Assembly (NCBI RefSeq): GCF_003269295.1
Contig: NZ_QLTT01000007.1
Span: forward strand, 310,001-374,000
Origin: Lentzea atacamensis
GTDB lineage: Bacteria > Actinomycetota > Actinomycetes > Mycobacteriales > Pseudonocardiaceae
Reading direction: 5' to 3'
Length of the DNA: 64,000 nucleotides
Position 1 is the first letter of the stretch. Each line of letters begins with the position of its first letter. Shown here piece by piece: positions 37,686 to 46,145 of this stretch. The notes under the pieces are model-generated. The model searched no databases, was not told the origin of the DNA, and saw only the letters and a program-made list of their open reading frames with translations. The translations under genes were made by a program, and so were the position numbers.

Positions 37686-38342
37686 GTGGCTGAGTCCAAG
37701 GGTGAGCTGAACAAAGTCCAGCAGGGCATCGCCGACTACCTGCTGCGCGCCGGTGTGGACGGGTTCGGCCCGTTCAAGAGTGCCCGCGACGCCGCGTCCG
37801 ACGCCCTGGTCAAGAAGGGCAGCGAGGCCGACGCGATCAAGCACCTCATCCGCACCCACGTGGCGCTGGCCGGCGCGCAGGGCTTCATCACGAACCTCGG
37901 CGGCCTGATCACGCTGCCCATCTCGCTGCCGTCCAACGTCGCTGCTGCCTACGTGATCCAGACGCACCTCATCGCGTCCATCGCATCGTTGCGCGGCCAC
38001 GACGTGGACAGCGAAGAGGTGCAGACGGCCATCCTGCTGTGCCTGCTCGGCAATGCCGGAACCGAGCTGTTCAAGAAAGTCGGCATCAAGCAGTTCACCA
38101 AGAAGGCCGCGTCGGCACTCATCACAAAATACGGTACAAAAAAGCTCGGCACGGTCGTGGTGAAGGGTGTTCCGATCCTCGGCGGCGTCATCGGCGGTGG
38201 CGTCGACGCTGCCTCGACCCGAGCGGTCGGCGCATTCGCCAATCGCTACTTCGCTCGCACGGACGTGTTGCCGGGGGTCGTCGACGGCGAGGTGCTGTCC
38301 GTGGAGATCGAAGAAGCGGACGGAACGGCCGATTCGCGCTAA
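37686..38342 (+). CDS. EcsC-family protein
   Basis: 218 residues from GTG 37686. The central region (HVALAGAQGFITNLGGLI, LPSNVAAAYVIQTHLIASIA, VGIKQFTKKAA) matches the EcsC family, with hydrophobic stretches and a glycine-rich segment (GVPILGGVIGGGVD). EcsC in Bacillus is linked to an ABC transporter but its action is unknown. The gene ends convergently on the DUF4239 gene with overlapping stop codons. Confidence 0.85.
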   Translation: MAESKGELNKVQQGIADYLLRAGVDGFGPFKSARDAASDALVKKGSEADAIKHLIRTHVALAGAQGFITNLGGLITLPISLPSNVAAAYVIQTHLIASIASLRGHDVDSEEVQTAILLCLLGNAGTELFKKVGIKQFTKKAASALITKYGTKKLGTVVVKGVPILGGVIGGGVDAASTRAVGAFANRYFARTDVLPGVVDGEVLSVEIEEADGTADSR

Positions 38343-39097
38343 CTCAGCCGGTCGAGTGCGGCACTGAACGCATCCGGCTGGATGTGCACACCACCGCTGA
38401 ACGGGTTCTGCATCTGGTAGATGGCGAACAACAGCAGAACCAGTGTCGAACTCAGCGTGATGGTGATGAGCAGCTGAGAGATGAGGTTCGGCCCGCCGAA
38501 CAGGTACGGGAACAGCAGTGAGAGCGCGGTGCCGATCAGCAGCGCGAACCACACGACCGGGTTGACGCCGTTGCCCGCCGCGTCCAGCCGCTCCTGCCTG
38601 GCCTCGTAGACCCCCCACAGCTGGTTCGCGGCCTCGGCCTTGCGGTCCTCCTGCCAGCCGCCGTCCGGTGCGGCCGCCGCTATGGTCTCCCTGAGCTGGT
38701 TCAACGTGGTCCAGCCCTTGTTGTCCACGTCCTCGCCCTCGCGCATGCGCGGCCACTCCTCGTCGACGACGGTGGAGACGTAGGAGCGGATCAGCTGCTC
38801 CACTTTCGACTTGGCGGGTTCCGGCAGCGAGTCGGACGACCAGTCGATGGCGACGAGCGAGTTGGCCTCCCTCTGCACCTGTTCCTCCGCGTTGTTGGAC
38901 GCGTCGAACAGGGAGATGAGGATGAAGGCGGCCAGAACGGCGTGCAGGCCCGCGACGATGCTGAACACCGAACCGCCGGCGCCGAGGTTCTTCTCGCCGA
39001 CTTCCTCCGAGCCGAACCGACGTGTGATGACGACGATGATGGCGGACAGTGCGGCCGCACCGAGAACCCAGAGCAGGCCGGTGATGTAAATGCTCAA
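38339..39097 (-). CDS. DUF4239 membrane protein
   Basis: 252 residues. Two N-terminal membrane helices (ITGLLWVLGAAALSAIIVVI and the region around AGLHAVLAAFILISLF), a soluble loop of about 110 residues, and two C-terminal helices. The arrangement and the IVAGLHAVLAAFILISLFD segment match DUF4239. Role unknown. The loop holds conserved W residues (EEWPRMREGE, QLWGVYEARQ). Start ATG 39097. Confidence 0.85.
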   Translation of the reverse strand: MSIYITGLLWVLGAAALSAIIVVITRRFGSEEVGEKNLGAGGSVFSIVAGLHAVLAAFILISLFDASNNAEEQVQREANSLVAIDWSSDSLPEPAKSKVEQLIRSYVSTVVDEEWPRMREGEDVDNKGWTTLNQLRETIAAAAPDGGWQEDRKAEAANQLWGVYEARQERLDAAGNGVNPVVWFALLIGTALSLLFPYLFGGPNLISQLLITITLSSTLVLLLFAIYQMQNPFSGGVHIQPDAFSAALDRLS

Positions 39098-39184
39098 TTC
39101 GGCTCCTTTCTGGTGTGGGATTAGACCACGGTCTACTGTGGCCGGTACAGCACGGTCTGGTTAACGAGTAATGGTCAGGTGGGA

Positions 39185-40384
39185 ATGCGCGGCAACAGCA
39201 GAACAACCCGGTTGTCGTATTGGGCTGCTCCATTCCGGTGGGGGCGGAATATGTGTGCCTTGGGCGCCGTCTCGGCCCTTTTGGTGCTTTCCGCGCCGTT
39301 CACCAGCACCGTTGCTCATGCCGCACCGGCGAACTGTGACGCATTTCAAGTCCGTTCATCCCATCGAGGCACACTCTCGACGTTCACAAAACTCGACGTT
39401 TCCTCCGGTGGGGTGACGGAAGTAACTCGCTTGGACTACGCGATCAACGCACTGGGGTACTCAGCGGCGTTGGGCCGTTTGGTTGGTCTCACCTCCAAGG
39501 GGCACCACTGGTGGAAGAGTCCGTCACACATCGTGCTGATCGACACGCAGGGCGTGGTCAACGACCTCGGACCCGTCGACGCGCACTGGTTCCGTACCGA
39601 CGACGTGTCTGCCGGCGCGGTCGTCGGCACCACGTTCTACGTGCGCGACAACGCCCGCCTGCACGCGATCGACATCAACCCGGACAGCGCTGCGTACCTC
39701 AAGATCGTGCGGACCGTCGTGCTGGACTGGCCCGCCGTCGCGCTCGACGACTTCACGGTCAACCCCGCGAACGGCCACCTGACCGGAGTGTCCGCGGCGG
39801 GCTGGGGTCCCGGCGAGGTCGTGTCGTTCGACCCGGTGTCCGGGCGGGTGCTGAGCAAGACGGAGATCCAGGACCTGCCCGGCAAGTCGACGTACGGCGC
39901 CGTGGTGATCGACGCCGCAGGCACTGTCTATGCCGTCAACAACGGCTACAGAGGTCGCAGCCGCGTCTACCGGATCACAGGCAGTGCCGCGGTGGAACTG
40001 TCGGCGGGCCCGCAGATGGGCATGATCGACGCGGCGGGCTGCCTGCCGAACCCGATGCCGCCCCGCATCGAACCACCCGCGCCGCGCCTCGAGGTTCCGC
40101 CGCCTCCTGCCCCCAAGTCGACCTCGGTCCCGACTCCGGCACCGACTCCGGCACCTGCTCCCGCTCCGGTCGTCCCGCCGCCTCCGGTGACGACCACGAC
40201 CCCGCCACCCGTGTCGACGCAGCCGGTGCCGGTGCGGGCCGCGCGGAAGAAACCCGAGCCCCGCAAGGACCTTCCGGTGGAGGCCGAGACCACGCCGCTG
40301 ACGAAGTCCCGCAAGTGGGCGATGGTCACGATCATCCTGGTGATGCTGGGCGCCTCCGCGGCCGCCGCTCGAGCCCGCGGATAA
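39185..40384 (+). CDS. Exported propeller protein with proline-rich stalk and membrane anchor
   Basis: 399 residues from ATG 39185; GTG 39179 is possible. A signal peptide (about 25-46, VSALLVLSAPFTSTVAHA) leads into a propeller-like domain of about 240 residues (YSAALGRLVGL, TVYAVNNGYRGR, IDAAGCLPNP). A stalk of about 60 residues is rich in Pro, Ala and Thr (PTPAPTPAPAPAP). A C-terminal helix ends in RARG. It is probably a surface-displayed, membrane-anchored protein. The design resembles the propeller protein at 20.6 kb, but this one has a signal peptide. Confidence 0.78.
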   Translation: MRGNSRTTRLSYWAAPFRWGRNMCALGAVSALLVLSAPFTSTVAHAAPANCDAFQVRSSHRGTLSTFTKLDVSSGGVTEVTRLDYAINALGYSAALGRLVGLTSKGHHWWKSPSHIVLIDTQGVVNDLGPVDAHWFRTDDVSAGAVVGTTFYVRDNARLHAIDINPDSAAYLKIVRTVVLDWPAVALDDFTVNPANGHLTGVSAAGWGPGEVVSFDPVSGRVLSKTEIQDLPGKSTYGAVVIDAAGTVYAVNNGYRGRSRVYRITGSAAVELSAGPQMGMIDAAGCLPNPMPPRIEPPAPRLEVPPPPAPKSTSVPTPAPTPAPAPAPVVPPPPVTTTTPPPVSTQPVPVRAARKKPEPRKDLPVEAETTPLTKSRKWAMVTIILVMLGASAAAARARG

Positions 40385-40568
40385 ATCAGTTGGCGTGACG
40401 TGACGGCGTCGCTACCGTTGCGGCATGTTCTTCATCTGATGAAGCCCGCAGCGCTCTTGACGCTGCTGTCGCGACCTTGTTGTCGCCCAGGTGACCCTTC
40501 CGCGGGTCCTTCTCCACGGCCTTCTTCCGCCGTGTCCTTGCACGCCCTCTTCGTGAGGAGGCTTTCGC

Positions 40569-40730
40569 ATGCCTGCCAACACCCCGCCCGAGCCGACCAA
40601 CCGCGCCGCCCGCCGTGCGCAGAAGCGCGTCAAGCAGGACCAGAACACGCACTTCCAGCTGCCGCAGCAGCGTGTTCCGGTGGTCCACCCGCGCCAGTTC
40701 GCGACCCGTCGCCGCGGAGGATCCGCGTAG
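40569..40730 (+). CDS. Small basic protein of 53 residues
   Basis: ATG 40569 is preceded by GAGGAGG at the right distance. It encodes 53 residues, very basic and without cysteine (PANTPPEPTNRAARRAQKR to RRRGGSA). The NRAARRAQKR segment could bind nucleic acid. The 184-base gap upstream (40385-40568) holds a five-codon frame MFFI at 40425-40439 and otherwise no coding pattern. A strong terminator follows at 40756. No known family. Confidence 0.6.
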   Translation: MPANTPPEPTNRAARRAQKRVKQDQNTHFQLPQQRVPVVHPRQFATRRRGGSA

Positions 40731-40755
40731 CCGACGCCGAACCAGGCGCGACACC

Positions 40756-40789
40756 GCAGGGGACGCATTCGTTCGAGTGCGTCCCCTGC
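40756..40789 (+). terminator. Terminator after the small basic protein gene
   Basis: A 12-bp perfect stem (40756-40767 with 40778-40789), 10-base loop, then TCTCTTCGT. It begins 26 bases after the stop. Confidence 0.85.
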
Positions 40790-40873
40790 TCTCTTCGTGG
40801 GCTTGATCTCCCGCTCTGTCCGAATCCGATCTAGCCTGTGGTGCTACCGGACCGACAGGATCGGAGGCGCCAG

Positions 40874-41302
40874 ATGAGGATCGCTGACGTTTTGCGGGCC
40901 AAGGGATCGGCGGTCGCGACGATCGACCCGGACGTACCGGTCACGGAACTGCTGAGAGCGCTCGCCGAACACAACGTCGGCGCGATCGTCGTAGTCGGCT
41001 CGTCCGGCGTCGAGGGGATCGTGTCCGAGCGAGATGTCGTGCGCCGCCTGCACGAATCCGGCGCTGACCTGCTGTCTTCACCGGTGTCGGCGATCATGAC
41101 CACCGACGTGTTCACTTGTTCGCCATCGGACACCGTAGACAGTCTGACGGTCGTCATGACCGAACGACGCTTCCGCCACGTGCCTGTTCTGTCCGACGGG
41201 CAGCTGGTCGGGATCGTCAGCATCGGTGACGTCGTGAAGAGCCGTATCGGACAGCTGGAGCAGTCGCAGGACCAGCTTCAGGCCTACATCGTCCAGGGCT
41301 GA
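40874..41302 (+). CDS. CBS-domain pair protein
   Basis: 142 residues from ATG 40874 (GGAGGCGCC upstream). Two CBS domains (about 5-65 and 70-130) with typical ends ERDVVRRL and SIGDVVKSR form a Bateman unit that binds adenine nucleotides. Stand-alone CBS proteins tune partner enzymes or sense energy charge. No partner is visible. Confidence 0.92.
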   Translation: MRIADVLRAKGSAVATIDPDVPVTELLRALAEHNVGAIVVVGSSGVEGIVSERDVVRRLHESGADLLSSPVSAIMTTDVFTCSPSDTVDSLTVVMTERRFRHVPVLSDGQLVGIVSIGDVVKSRIGQLEQSQDQLQAYIVQG

Positions 41303-41364
41303 TCGCCAGCCTGCCTACGCTTGATCGGGTGAATCCTTCTTCGGACGGCCCGCGCTGGTAGAGG

Positions 41365-41707
41365 TTGCGCCAGGAGTTCACGCTTCGCTGCTTGCTCGTC
41401 GGCACCACGTCCACCGAGGCGCGCAACCGCGCGTTGTTCGCTTCGGTGGGCCTCGCCGACCGGCCTGCTCGCCGTCGGCCTCTGTCGAATTCCTCTGCTC
41501 GTTCAACGCTGTCGTCGTGGTGCCCGGTGGCGACGAACCCGCTTCTCGACCTGGTGGGAGTCCGATCGCCTGCTCGGCAACCTCCACCGCGCCTACCGCG
41601 AACTCGACGGCAAGCCTCTCGCCGAACGCTTCGAACTGCTTCGCGTCTGGCCCGACGTGCGGAGCTGCATGCCGGCCCGATCGCCTGCCACGCCTAGCGC
41701 CAACTAA
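41365..41707 (+). pseudogene. Unrecognised coding remnant ending in the GATATATC-type motif
   Basis: This stretch shows coding-like composition in more than one frame but no whole gene. The best part runs in frame 2 from about 41535: TRFSTWWESDRLLGNLHRAY and ELDGKPLAERFELLRVWPD, ending in TAA 41705-41707, which is inside the motif CTAATATATCGG. No family recognised. The 60 bases between the CBS gene and this remnant show nothing. Confidence 0.45.
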
Positions 41708-41717
41708 TATATCGGTC
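41704..41717 (-). repeat. GATATATC-family motif supplying a TAA stop
   Basis: CTAATATATCGGTC, one base from the consensus CTGATATATCGGTC. Its TAA ends the remnant frame. It is 24 bases from the hairpin at 41742, the same arrangement as at 21.7 kb. Confidence 0.65.
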
Positions 41718-41741
41718 TATCAAACCGCTCTTGACCTGCTG

Positions 41742-41790
41742 CTTAGCAATGAGCCTTTGGACGACGAAGTCCAAAGACTCATTGCTAAAG
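41742..41790. terminator. Long conserved hairpin, second copy
   Basis: A 21-bp stem with one internal mismatch (41742-41762 with 41769-41789/90) and loop GACGAA. Left arm CTTAGCAATGAGCCTTTGG. It matches the hairpin at 21655-21704 in most positions, and compensatory differences keep the pairing. It lies between the remnant and the convergent SRPBCC gene. Confidence 0.75.
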
Positions 41791-41803
41791 CAGGATTCGC
41801 GTT

Positions 41804-42361
41804 TCAGCCGGTGCGGTTGACGTCGGGGTCGATGCCAGGCGGCTCGGGGACGTTCTCGGTCCTGGTGCCCGACGGCATCGCCCACATGAAGGCGCGCATC
41901 AACGCGTACTGGATCTTCAGGCCGGTACCGACGTCGCCGGACTCAACGACCTGCTTGAGTGCGGCGAGGATGCCCTTCCAGGTGGAGTCGACCTTGTCGA
42001 GTCGCTCGACGCCCTCGGGCCAGCCCGAGTTGCGCACTGTGACGCGCGTGCCGCCGTCGACCTCTTCGAGCTCCCACGAGACGACGGTCCACGGGTCGTC
42101 GCGCATGGTGAGCCGCTGGGTGTGGGAGAGGAGTCGTGGCGGGTCCACCTCGACGACGCGGCCGACGACGAACACTCGCTTGCCGTCGGTCGACCGGTAG
42201 TACAGCGGCGCGCCCGGCTCGAGCTTCGAGTCGAGGACGGCGTCCATCATGGCGCGCTGCTTGCCGTCGAGTTTGGTGATCTCGGCCCACACCTTCTCGA
42301 TGGGTGCGGCGATCACGATGCTGTGCAACAGCTCGGTACCGGGTTCAGCCAACGTCCTCAT
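41804..42361 (-). CDS. SRPBCC/AHSA1-family protein
   Basis: 185 residues. A START-like fold is suggested by IVIAAPIEKVWAEITKL, VSWELEEVDGGTRVTV and the C-terminal helix TWKGILAALKQVVE. The family binds hydrophobic ligands in a deep pocket. It overlaps the upstream ArsR-type gene by 17 bases; the ArsR-SRPBCC pair is common in actinobacteria. Ligand unknown. The last 30 residues are a Pro/Gly tail. Confidence 0.87.
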   Translation of the reverse strand: MRTLAEPGTELLHSIVIAAPIEKVWAEITKLDGKQRAMMDAVLDSKLEPGAPLYYRSTDGKRVFVVGRVVEVDPPRLLSHTQRLTMRDDPWTVVSWELEEVDGGTRVTVRNSGWPEGVERLDKVDSTWKGILAALKQVVESGDVGTGLKIQYALMRAFMWAMPSGTRTENVPEPPGIDPDVNRTG

Positions 42362-42692
42362 CCTCTCCTCCGGCGCTCTCGACCGCGTGCTTCAGGCCGA
42401 CCAGCGCCGCTGCCCAGTTCTCCTCGTAGTGCGCGACCCACCGCTGGTGGATCTGCTGGATGGGCACGGGATTCAGGTGATTGACCCGCTTCCGGCCCCG
42501 CGGCTCCACGAGCACCAGATCGGCCTCGCGGAGCACACCGAGGTGCTGCATGACGACGTGCCGGCTCGTCTCGAGCGCCTCCACCAACTCTCCCGTGGTG
42601 CGTGGACCGGAGCGCAGGACGTCGAGAATCGCGCGCCGCAACGGGTTCGCCAGGGCGCGCCAGACAGCGTCATCATCATGTGGCATCTTCAT
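42345..42692 (-). CDS. ArsR-family regulator
   Basis: 115 residues from ATG 42692. The winged helix has RALANPLRRAILDVLRSG and TTGELVEALETSRHVVMQHL. No metal-binding cysteines. It is coupled to the downstream SRPBCC gene. Its start codon overlaps the palindrome ATTACGTAAT (42691-42700), a plausible autoregulatory operator in the gap to the divergent membrane protein gene. Confidence 0.9.
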   Translation of the reverse strand: MKMPHDDDAVWRALANPLRRAILDVLRSGPRTTGELVEALETSRHVVMQHLGVLREADLVLVEPRGRKRVNHLNPVPIQQIHQRWVAHYEENWAAALVGLKHAVESAGGEDEDVG

Positions 42693-42700
42693 TACGTAAT
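42691..42700. promoter_or_regulatory. ATTACGTAAT palindrome at the ArsR start
   Basis: A perfect 10-base palindrome overlapping the ArsR-type gene start, in a 62-base divergent gap. Candidate operator. Confidence 0.45.
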
Positions 42701-42754
42701 CTTTTTAGCACCTATGTCTGTCACAAGTCGAGGCCGGTCCTCGTCTGTACGGAC

Positions 42755-43183
42755 ATGAGCACTCTTCGCGCAGGTCTCGCGTTCCTTGCCCTGGTCGAGG
42801 GGATTGTCGGTGGCTGGTCGTTGATCGCCCCGAAGCACTTCTTCGACAACTTCCCGCTGCCGGCGAACCAGTGGGTGGCCTACTTCCCGCCGTTCAACGA
42901 GCACCTGCTCCGCGACTTCGGCGCGCTCAACCTGGCGTTGTGCGCGGTGCTCGTGTTCGCCGCGGCGACGCTGGAGCGGCGGCTCACCCAGGCGGCGCTG
43001 GTCGGCCACCTGTTGTTCGCTGTGCCGCACCTGGTCTTCCATCTGAACCACCTGTCGCACATGCCGTTCGCCGACCAGGTGGGCAACGTGGTCTCGCTGG
43101 TCGCCGTGGTGTTGGTCCCGTTGGCGCTGCTGCCGTTGACTCGCAAGATCGTCCCGACGATTGACTCACGAGTCAGTCGGTGA
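42755..43183 (+). CDS. Small integral membrane protein
   Basis: 142 residues from ATG 42755 with four predicted helices (LAFLALVEGIVGGWSLI, LNLALCAVLVFAAA, LVGHLLFAVPHLVFHL, VSLVAVVLVPLALLPL). Histidines line the third helix (LVFHLNHLSHM). No family named. It is divergent from the ArsR-SRPBCC pair and may be regulated with it. Confidence 0.7.
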   Translation: MSTLRAGLAFLALVEGIVGGWSLIAPKHFFDNFPLPANQWVAYFPPFNEHLLRDFGALNLALCAVLVFAAATLERRLTQAALVGHLLFAVPHLVFHLNHLSHMPFADQVGNVVSLVAVVLVPLALLPLTRKIVPTIDSRVSR

Positions 43184-43259
43184 TGTGATCACGCCCGCAC
43201 CTGAAGTGGTGCAGACCTTTCCCTAAATCCGCCGCCATGGATGTTGGGGAGGAACGGGC

Positions 43260-44030
43260 GTGGAGATCACTCGGCGTTCGGCGTTGATCGGTGGGGCGGC
43301 GGCTGTTCCGCTGCTCATGGCAGGTTCCGGGCTCGCGCAGGCGGCCACCTGGAAGCTCAAGTGGAGCCCGCAGGCGAACAAGAACGGACTCGGCGCTTTC
43401 GAGGGTGTCGAGGACGACCGGGCCGGCTCGCATCCGGGCACGAAGCACATCTACGTGTCGGGCAACGACTACCGGTTCGACATGCACACCCGCGACCGGG
43501 ACACGTCGACGGACCGGCAGCGCAACGAGGTCCGCGGCATGAAGGCGGGCGGTCAGAACATCGACATCGGCAACGGTGAGACGTGGAAGTGGACCTACTC
43601 CATGTTCATCCCGAGCTCGCTGAAGTCGACGACGTCGTTCACCCACATCATGCAGACGAAGATGCCTGGCCTCGGCTCCGCGCCCGTGACGGTCATGTCG
43701 CTGCGCCGCACCGGCGGCGTGCAGAAGATCGAGTTCAAGATCACCGAGGGCAATGTCCTCGTCGGGAACGTCGACCTCGAGCCGCTGCACAACAAGTGGA
43801 TCGACACCGAGGTGGAGATCAAGGTCGGCAACGGCATTGGGCGCGTCCGCTGGGTGGTCCGCGACGGCGGCCGCACCGTGCTCGACGCGACGAAAGACAA
43901 CGTCGACACCTGGCTCGACGATCGGTTGCGTCCGAAGTGGGGCATTTACCGCTCGCTCGGCGACACCTCGGGCTCACTGCAGAACTGCTACCTACTGCTT
44001 CGCAACATCAAGGCCTATAAGTTCGAATGA
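43260..44030 (+). CDS. Tat-exported polysaccharide lyase-like protein
   Basis: 256 residues from GTG 43260. A twin-arginine signal (EITRRSALIGG) and AxA site near residue 28 indicate Tat export. The mature part looks like a jelly-roll lyase of the PL20/heparinase-I type: NEVRGMKAGG, WKWTYSMFIP, FTHIMQTK, IEIKV-like strands and a C-terminal YLLLRNIKAYKF. Likely action is beta-elimination of an acidic polysaccharide such as glucuronan. Overlaps the next gene by four bases (ATGA). The precise subfamily is uncertain. Confidence 0.72.
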   Translation: MEITRRSALIGGAAAVPLLMAGSGLAQAATWKLKWSPQANKNGLGAFEGVEDDRAGSHPGTKHIYVSGNDYRFDMHTRDRDTSTDRQRNEVRGMKAGGQNIDIGNGETWKWTYSMFIPSSLKSTTSFTHIMQTKMPGLGSAPVTVMSLRRTGGVQKIEFKITEGNVLVGNVDLEPLHNKWIDTEVEIKVGNGIGRVRWVVRDGGRTVLDATKDNVDTWLDDRLRPKWGIYRSLGDTSGSLQNCYLLLRNIKAYKFE

Positions 44031-44995
44031 TGCTGCTCGACGTCGCCGACGCCACGCGCCAATATATTAGTTTGCTCGACGGTGACCAGCGCGAACACGC
44101 GGTTCGCGCGGTCACCGACGACGACCTGAGACACCGCTGGGCGTATACGCCTGGTGCACGACCGGGCCTCGTGTTCGGCAGCCTCCGACGCGACCAGCGC
44201 AAGGCTGTACACGGAATGCTCGCGACCGTACTCAGTCCCCACGCCTACTCGCAGGCCGCAGCGGTGATGGCACTGGAGGACGTGCTCGACCACCGCGAGG
44301 GCGGGCACCGCGACAGGCACAGCGACGACTTCTGGACGGTGCTCTTCGGCACGCCCGGCGGCGACGAGCCGTGGGGATGGCGTGTCGAGGGGCACCACTT
44401 GTCCGTGAACGTCGTCGTCGCCGACGGCCGCGTCTCCGCGACACCGTTCTTCCTCGGCGCGAACCCTGCCCGCGTCACCTATCGCGGCCACGTCGTCGGC
44501 CAGCCACTACGCCTCGAAGAGGAACTGGCTCGAGAGCTGCTCGACCGCATGGGCCCGACCGCACGCCGCTTGGCCGTCGTATCGGACACCGCGCCGGACG
44601 ACATCCGCAGCGGCAACTCCCCACGCGTCACCCCGTCCGAACCGGTCGGCGTCACACCGGCACAGCTCGGCAAGCCGGCGGGGGAACTGCTCGTCGACAT
44701 CGTCCGCTTCTACCTCGACAGGCTCGCGTTCGAGCTCGCCGACGAGGAGTTTGCGCGCATCGACCCCGAACGCCTGCACTTCTCGTGGGAAGGCTCACTA
44801 CGCCGAGGCGAGGGCCACTACTACCGAATCCAAGGCCCGGAGCTGCTCATCGAGTACGACAACACGGCCACCGAGGCCAACCACGTCCACACCGTCTGGC
44901 GTCGCTATTCGGGTGACTTCGGCGATGACCTCCTCGCCGCCCACTACGACACGTCACGGCACACTGTCGCCCGTGGAGTGGCCCAAAACGGTTGA
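44027..44995 (+). CDS. DUF3500 protein
   Basis: 322 residues, start overlapping the lyase stop. The sequence GSLRRDQRKAVHGML, WTVLFGTP, WGWRVEGHHLSVN and FLGANPA match DUF3500. HDDF-like and HH motifs could bind a metal. Role unknown; the link to the lyase gene suggests extracellular sugar-related work, but it has no signal peptide. A GATATATC-family variant (CCAATATATTAG) lies at codon 12-15. Confidence 0.82.
   Translation: MMLLDVADATRQYISLLDGDQREHAVRAVTDDDLRHRWAYTPGARPGLVFGSLRRDQRKAVHGMLATVLSPHAYSQAAAVMALEDVLDHREGGHRDRHSDDFWTVLFGTPGGDEPWGWRVEGHHLSVNVVVADGRVSATPFFLGANPARVTYRGHVVGQPLRLEEELARELLDRMGPTARRLAVVSDTAPDDIRSGNSPRVTPSEPVGVTPAQLGKPAGELLVDIVRFYLDRLAFELADEEFARIDPERLHFSWEGSLRRGEGHYYRIQGPELLIEYDNTATEANHVHTVWRRYSGDFGDDLLAAHYDTSRHTVARGVAQNG
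44060..44071 (+). repeat. Variant motif CCAATATATTAG inside the DUF3500 gene
   Basis: Two bases from the CCGATATATCAG consensus, followed by TTT; read as Gln-Tyr-Ile-Ser. Confidence 0.45.
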
Positions 44996-45632
44996 AGACG
45001 CCGTCGCGTTGCAAGAACGCCTGCGTACCCAGGTGATCACCACCAGCGCGCCTGACCTGCGCATTGACACCGTAGCGGGCCTTGACGTCGGCTACCGTAG
45101 CAATGACACAGTTGCGGGCGTCTGCGTGGTGTTCGATGCGAAGACGCTGGTCATCCTGGACGAGGTCGTCGTCGAGAACACGACCGACTTCCCATATATT
45201 GCCGGGCTCTTCGCGTTCCGGGAGATGCCCGTGCTGCTACGTGCTCTCGATCGGGTGGCGGTGGCGCCGGACCTGTTGGTTGCGGACGGTCAGGGCCTCG
45301 CACACCCGCGCCGGTTCGGTCTGGCGTGCCACCTCGGCGTGCACACAGGTATCCCGAGCATCGGCGTCGCGAAGAACGCGATGGGCGAGTTCGAGCAGCC
45401 CGGTCACGCCCGCGGGTCGATGAGCGACCTCGTCATGGACGGCGAGGTCGTCGGCAGAGCCCTGCGGACGCAGGACGGCGTGAAGCCGGTGTTCGTGTCG
45501 GTCGGCCACAAGATCGACCTCGATCGGGCGTGCGCCGAGGTGCTGCGTCTCGCTCCGCGGTACCGGCTGCCCGAGACCACCCGCCGCGCGGACACACTCA
45601 CTCGGCAGGCTGCTTCGCCGGCTGGAAGCTGA
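44973..45632 (+). CDS. nfi: Endonuclease V
   Basis: 219 residues from GTG 44973. Catalytic-site motifs are present: D38 in AGLDVGY, E84 in FAFREMP, D105 in LLVADGQG, with HPRRFGLACHLG and PSIGVAKN following. The enzyme cleaves DNA or RNA one base 3' to inosine. The start lies inside the end of the DUF3500 gene. It converges on lspA and overlaps its 3' end by 35 bases. A weak AT-rich motif (CCATATATTG) at 45192 encodes the PYI of the substrate wedge. Confidence 0.92.
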   Translation: MEWPKTVEDAVALQERLRTQVITTSAPDLRIDTVAGLDVGYRSNDTVAGVCVVFDAKTLVILDEVVVENTTDFPYIAGLFAFREMPVLLRALDRVAVAPDLLVADGQGLAHPRRFGLACHLGVHTGIPSIGVAKNAMGEFEQPGHARGSMSDLVMDGEVVGRALRTQDGVKPVFVSVGHKIDLDRACAEVLRLAPRYRLPETTRRADTLTRQAASPAGS

Positions 45633-46083
45633 GCAGCACGAGGAGGATCGCGCCGCAGACCAGCGCGATGTCCGCGACGTTGCCGACGAACCAGCCGTTG
45701 TAGTCGATGAAGTCGACGACGTGCCCCCGCGCGAAACCCGGCGGCCGGAACAGCCGGTCGAGCAGGTGCGTCGTCGCGCCACCGAGCATCAACGCGAGCG
45801 CGGCGGCCCGCAGCTTGGTCTGCGGCTGCAGGCCGTACCGCGCGAGCATCACGACGGCGACGGCCGCGACGATCGTGAAGATCCACGTCGACCCCGCGCC
45901 GATCGAGAACGCGGCGCCGGGGTTGTAGAGGAGCCTGAACTGCAGGAACTCCCCGAGCACGGGAATGGGCGCGCGACCGGTCAGCGCGCTCTCGGCCCAG
46001 AACTTCGTGGCCTGGTCCAGCAGCAGCACGAGCACGGCGATGCCCATCACGAGCGGCACGCGGCGAGAGGTGGTGGTGTCCAT
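45598..46083 (-). CDS. lspA: Prolipoprotein signal peptidase (type II)
   Basis: 161 residues from ATG 46083. Four membrane helices; the catalytic aspartates are D124 (HVVDFIDY) and D138 (VADIALVCG). YNPGAAFS near residue 53 is the conserved substrate loop. It removes signal peptides from lipoproteins such as those in this window. One unusual point is GGATTHLLDR near 101-110, where the family usually has GGALGNLIDR, so the conserved Asn is His here. The actinobacterial helix pattern is otherwise normal. Confidence 0.92.
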   Translation of the reverse strand: MDTTTSRRVPLVMGIAVLVLLLDQATKFWAESALTGRAPIPVLGEFLQFRLLYNPGAAFSIGAGSTWIFTIVAAVAVVMLARYGLQPQTKLRAAALALMLGGATTHLLDRLFRPPGFARGHVVDFIDYNGWFVGNVADIALVCGAILLVLLSFQPAKQPAE

Positions 46084-46145
46084 TTGTGGACGAGCGTAGT
46101 TAAGAACGATGCCGCTTGGCATCAGGCCCCAGGATCAAGCGGTGG

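Noticed and set aside
45101..45109. AGCAATGAC in the endonuclease V gene as a further copy of the hairpin arm
   Set aside because: Only nine bases match and there is no pairing arm.
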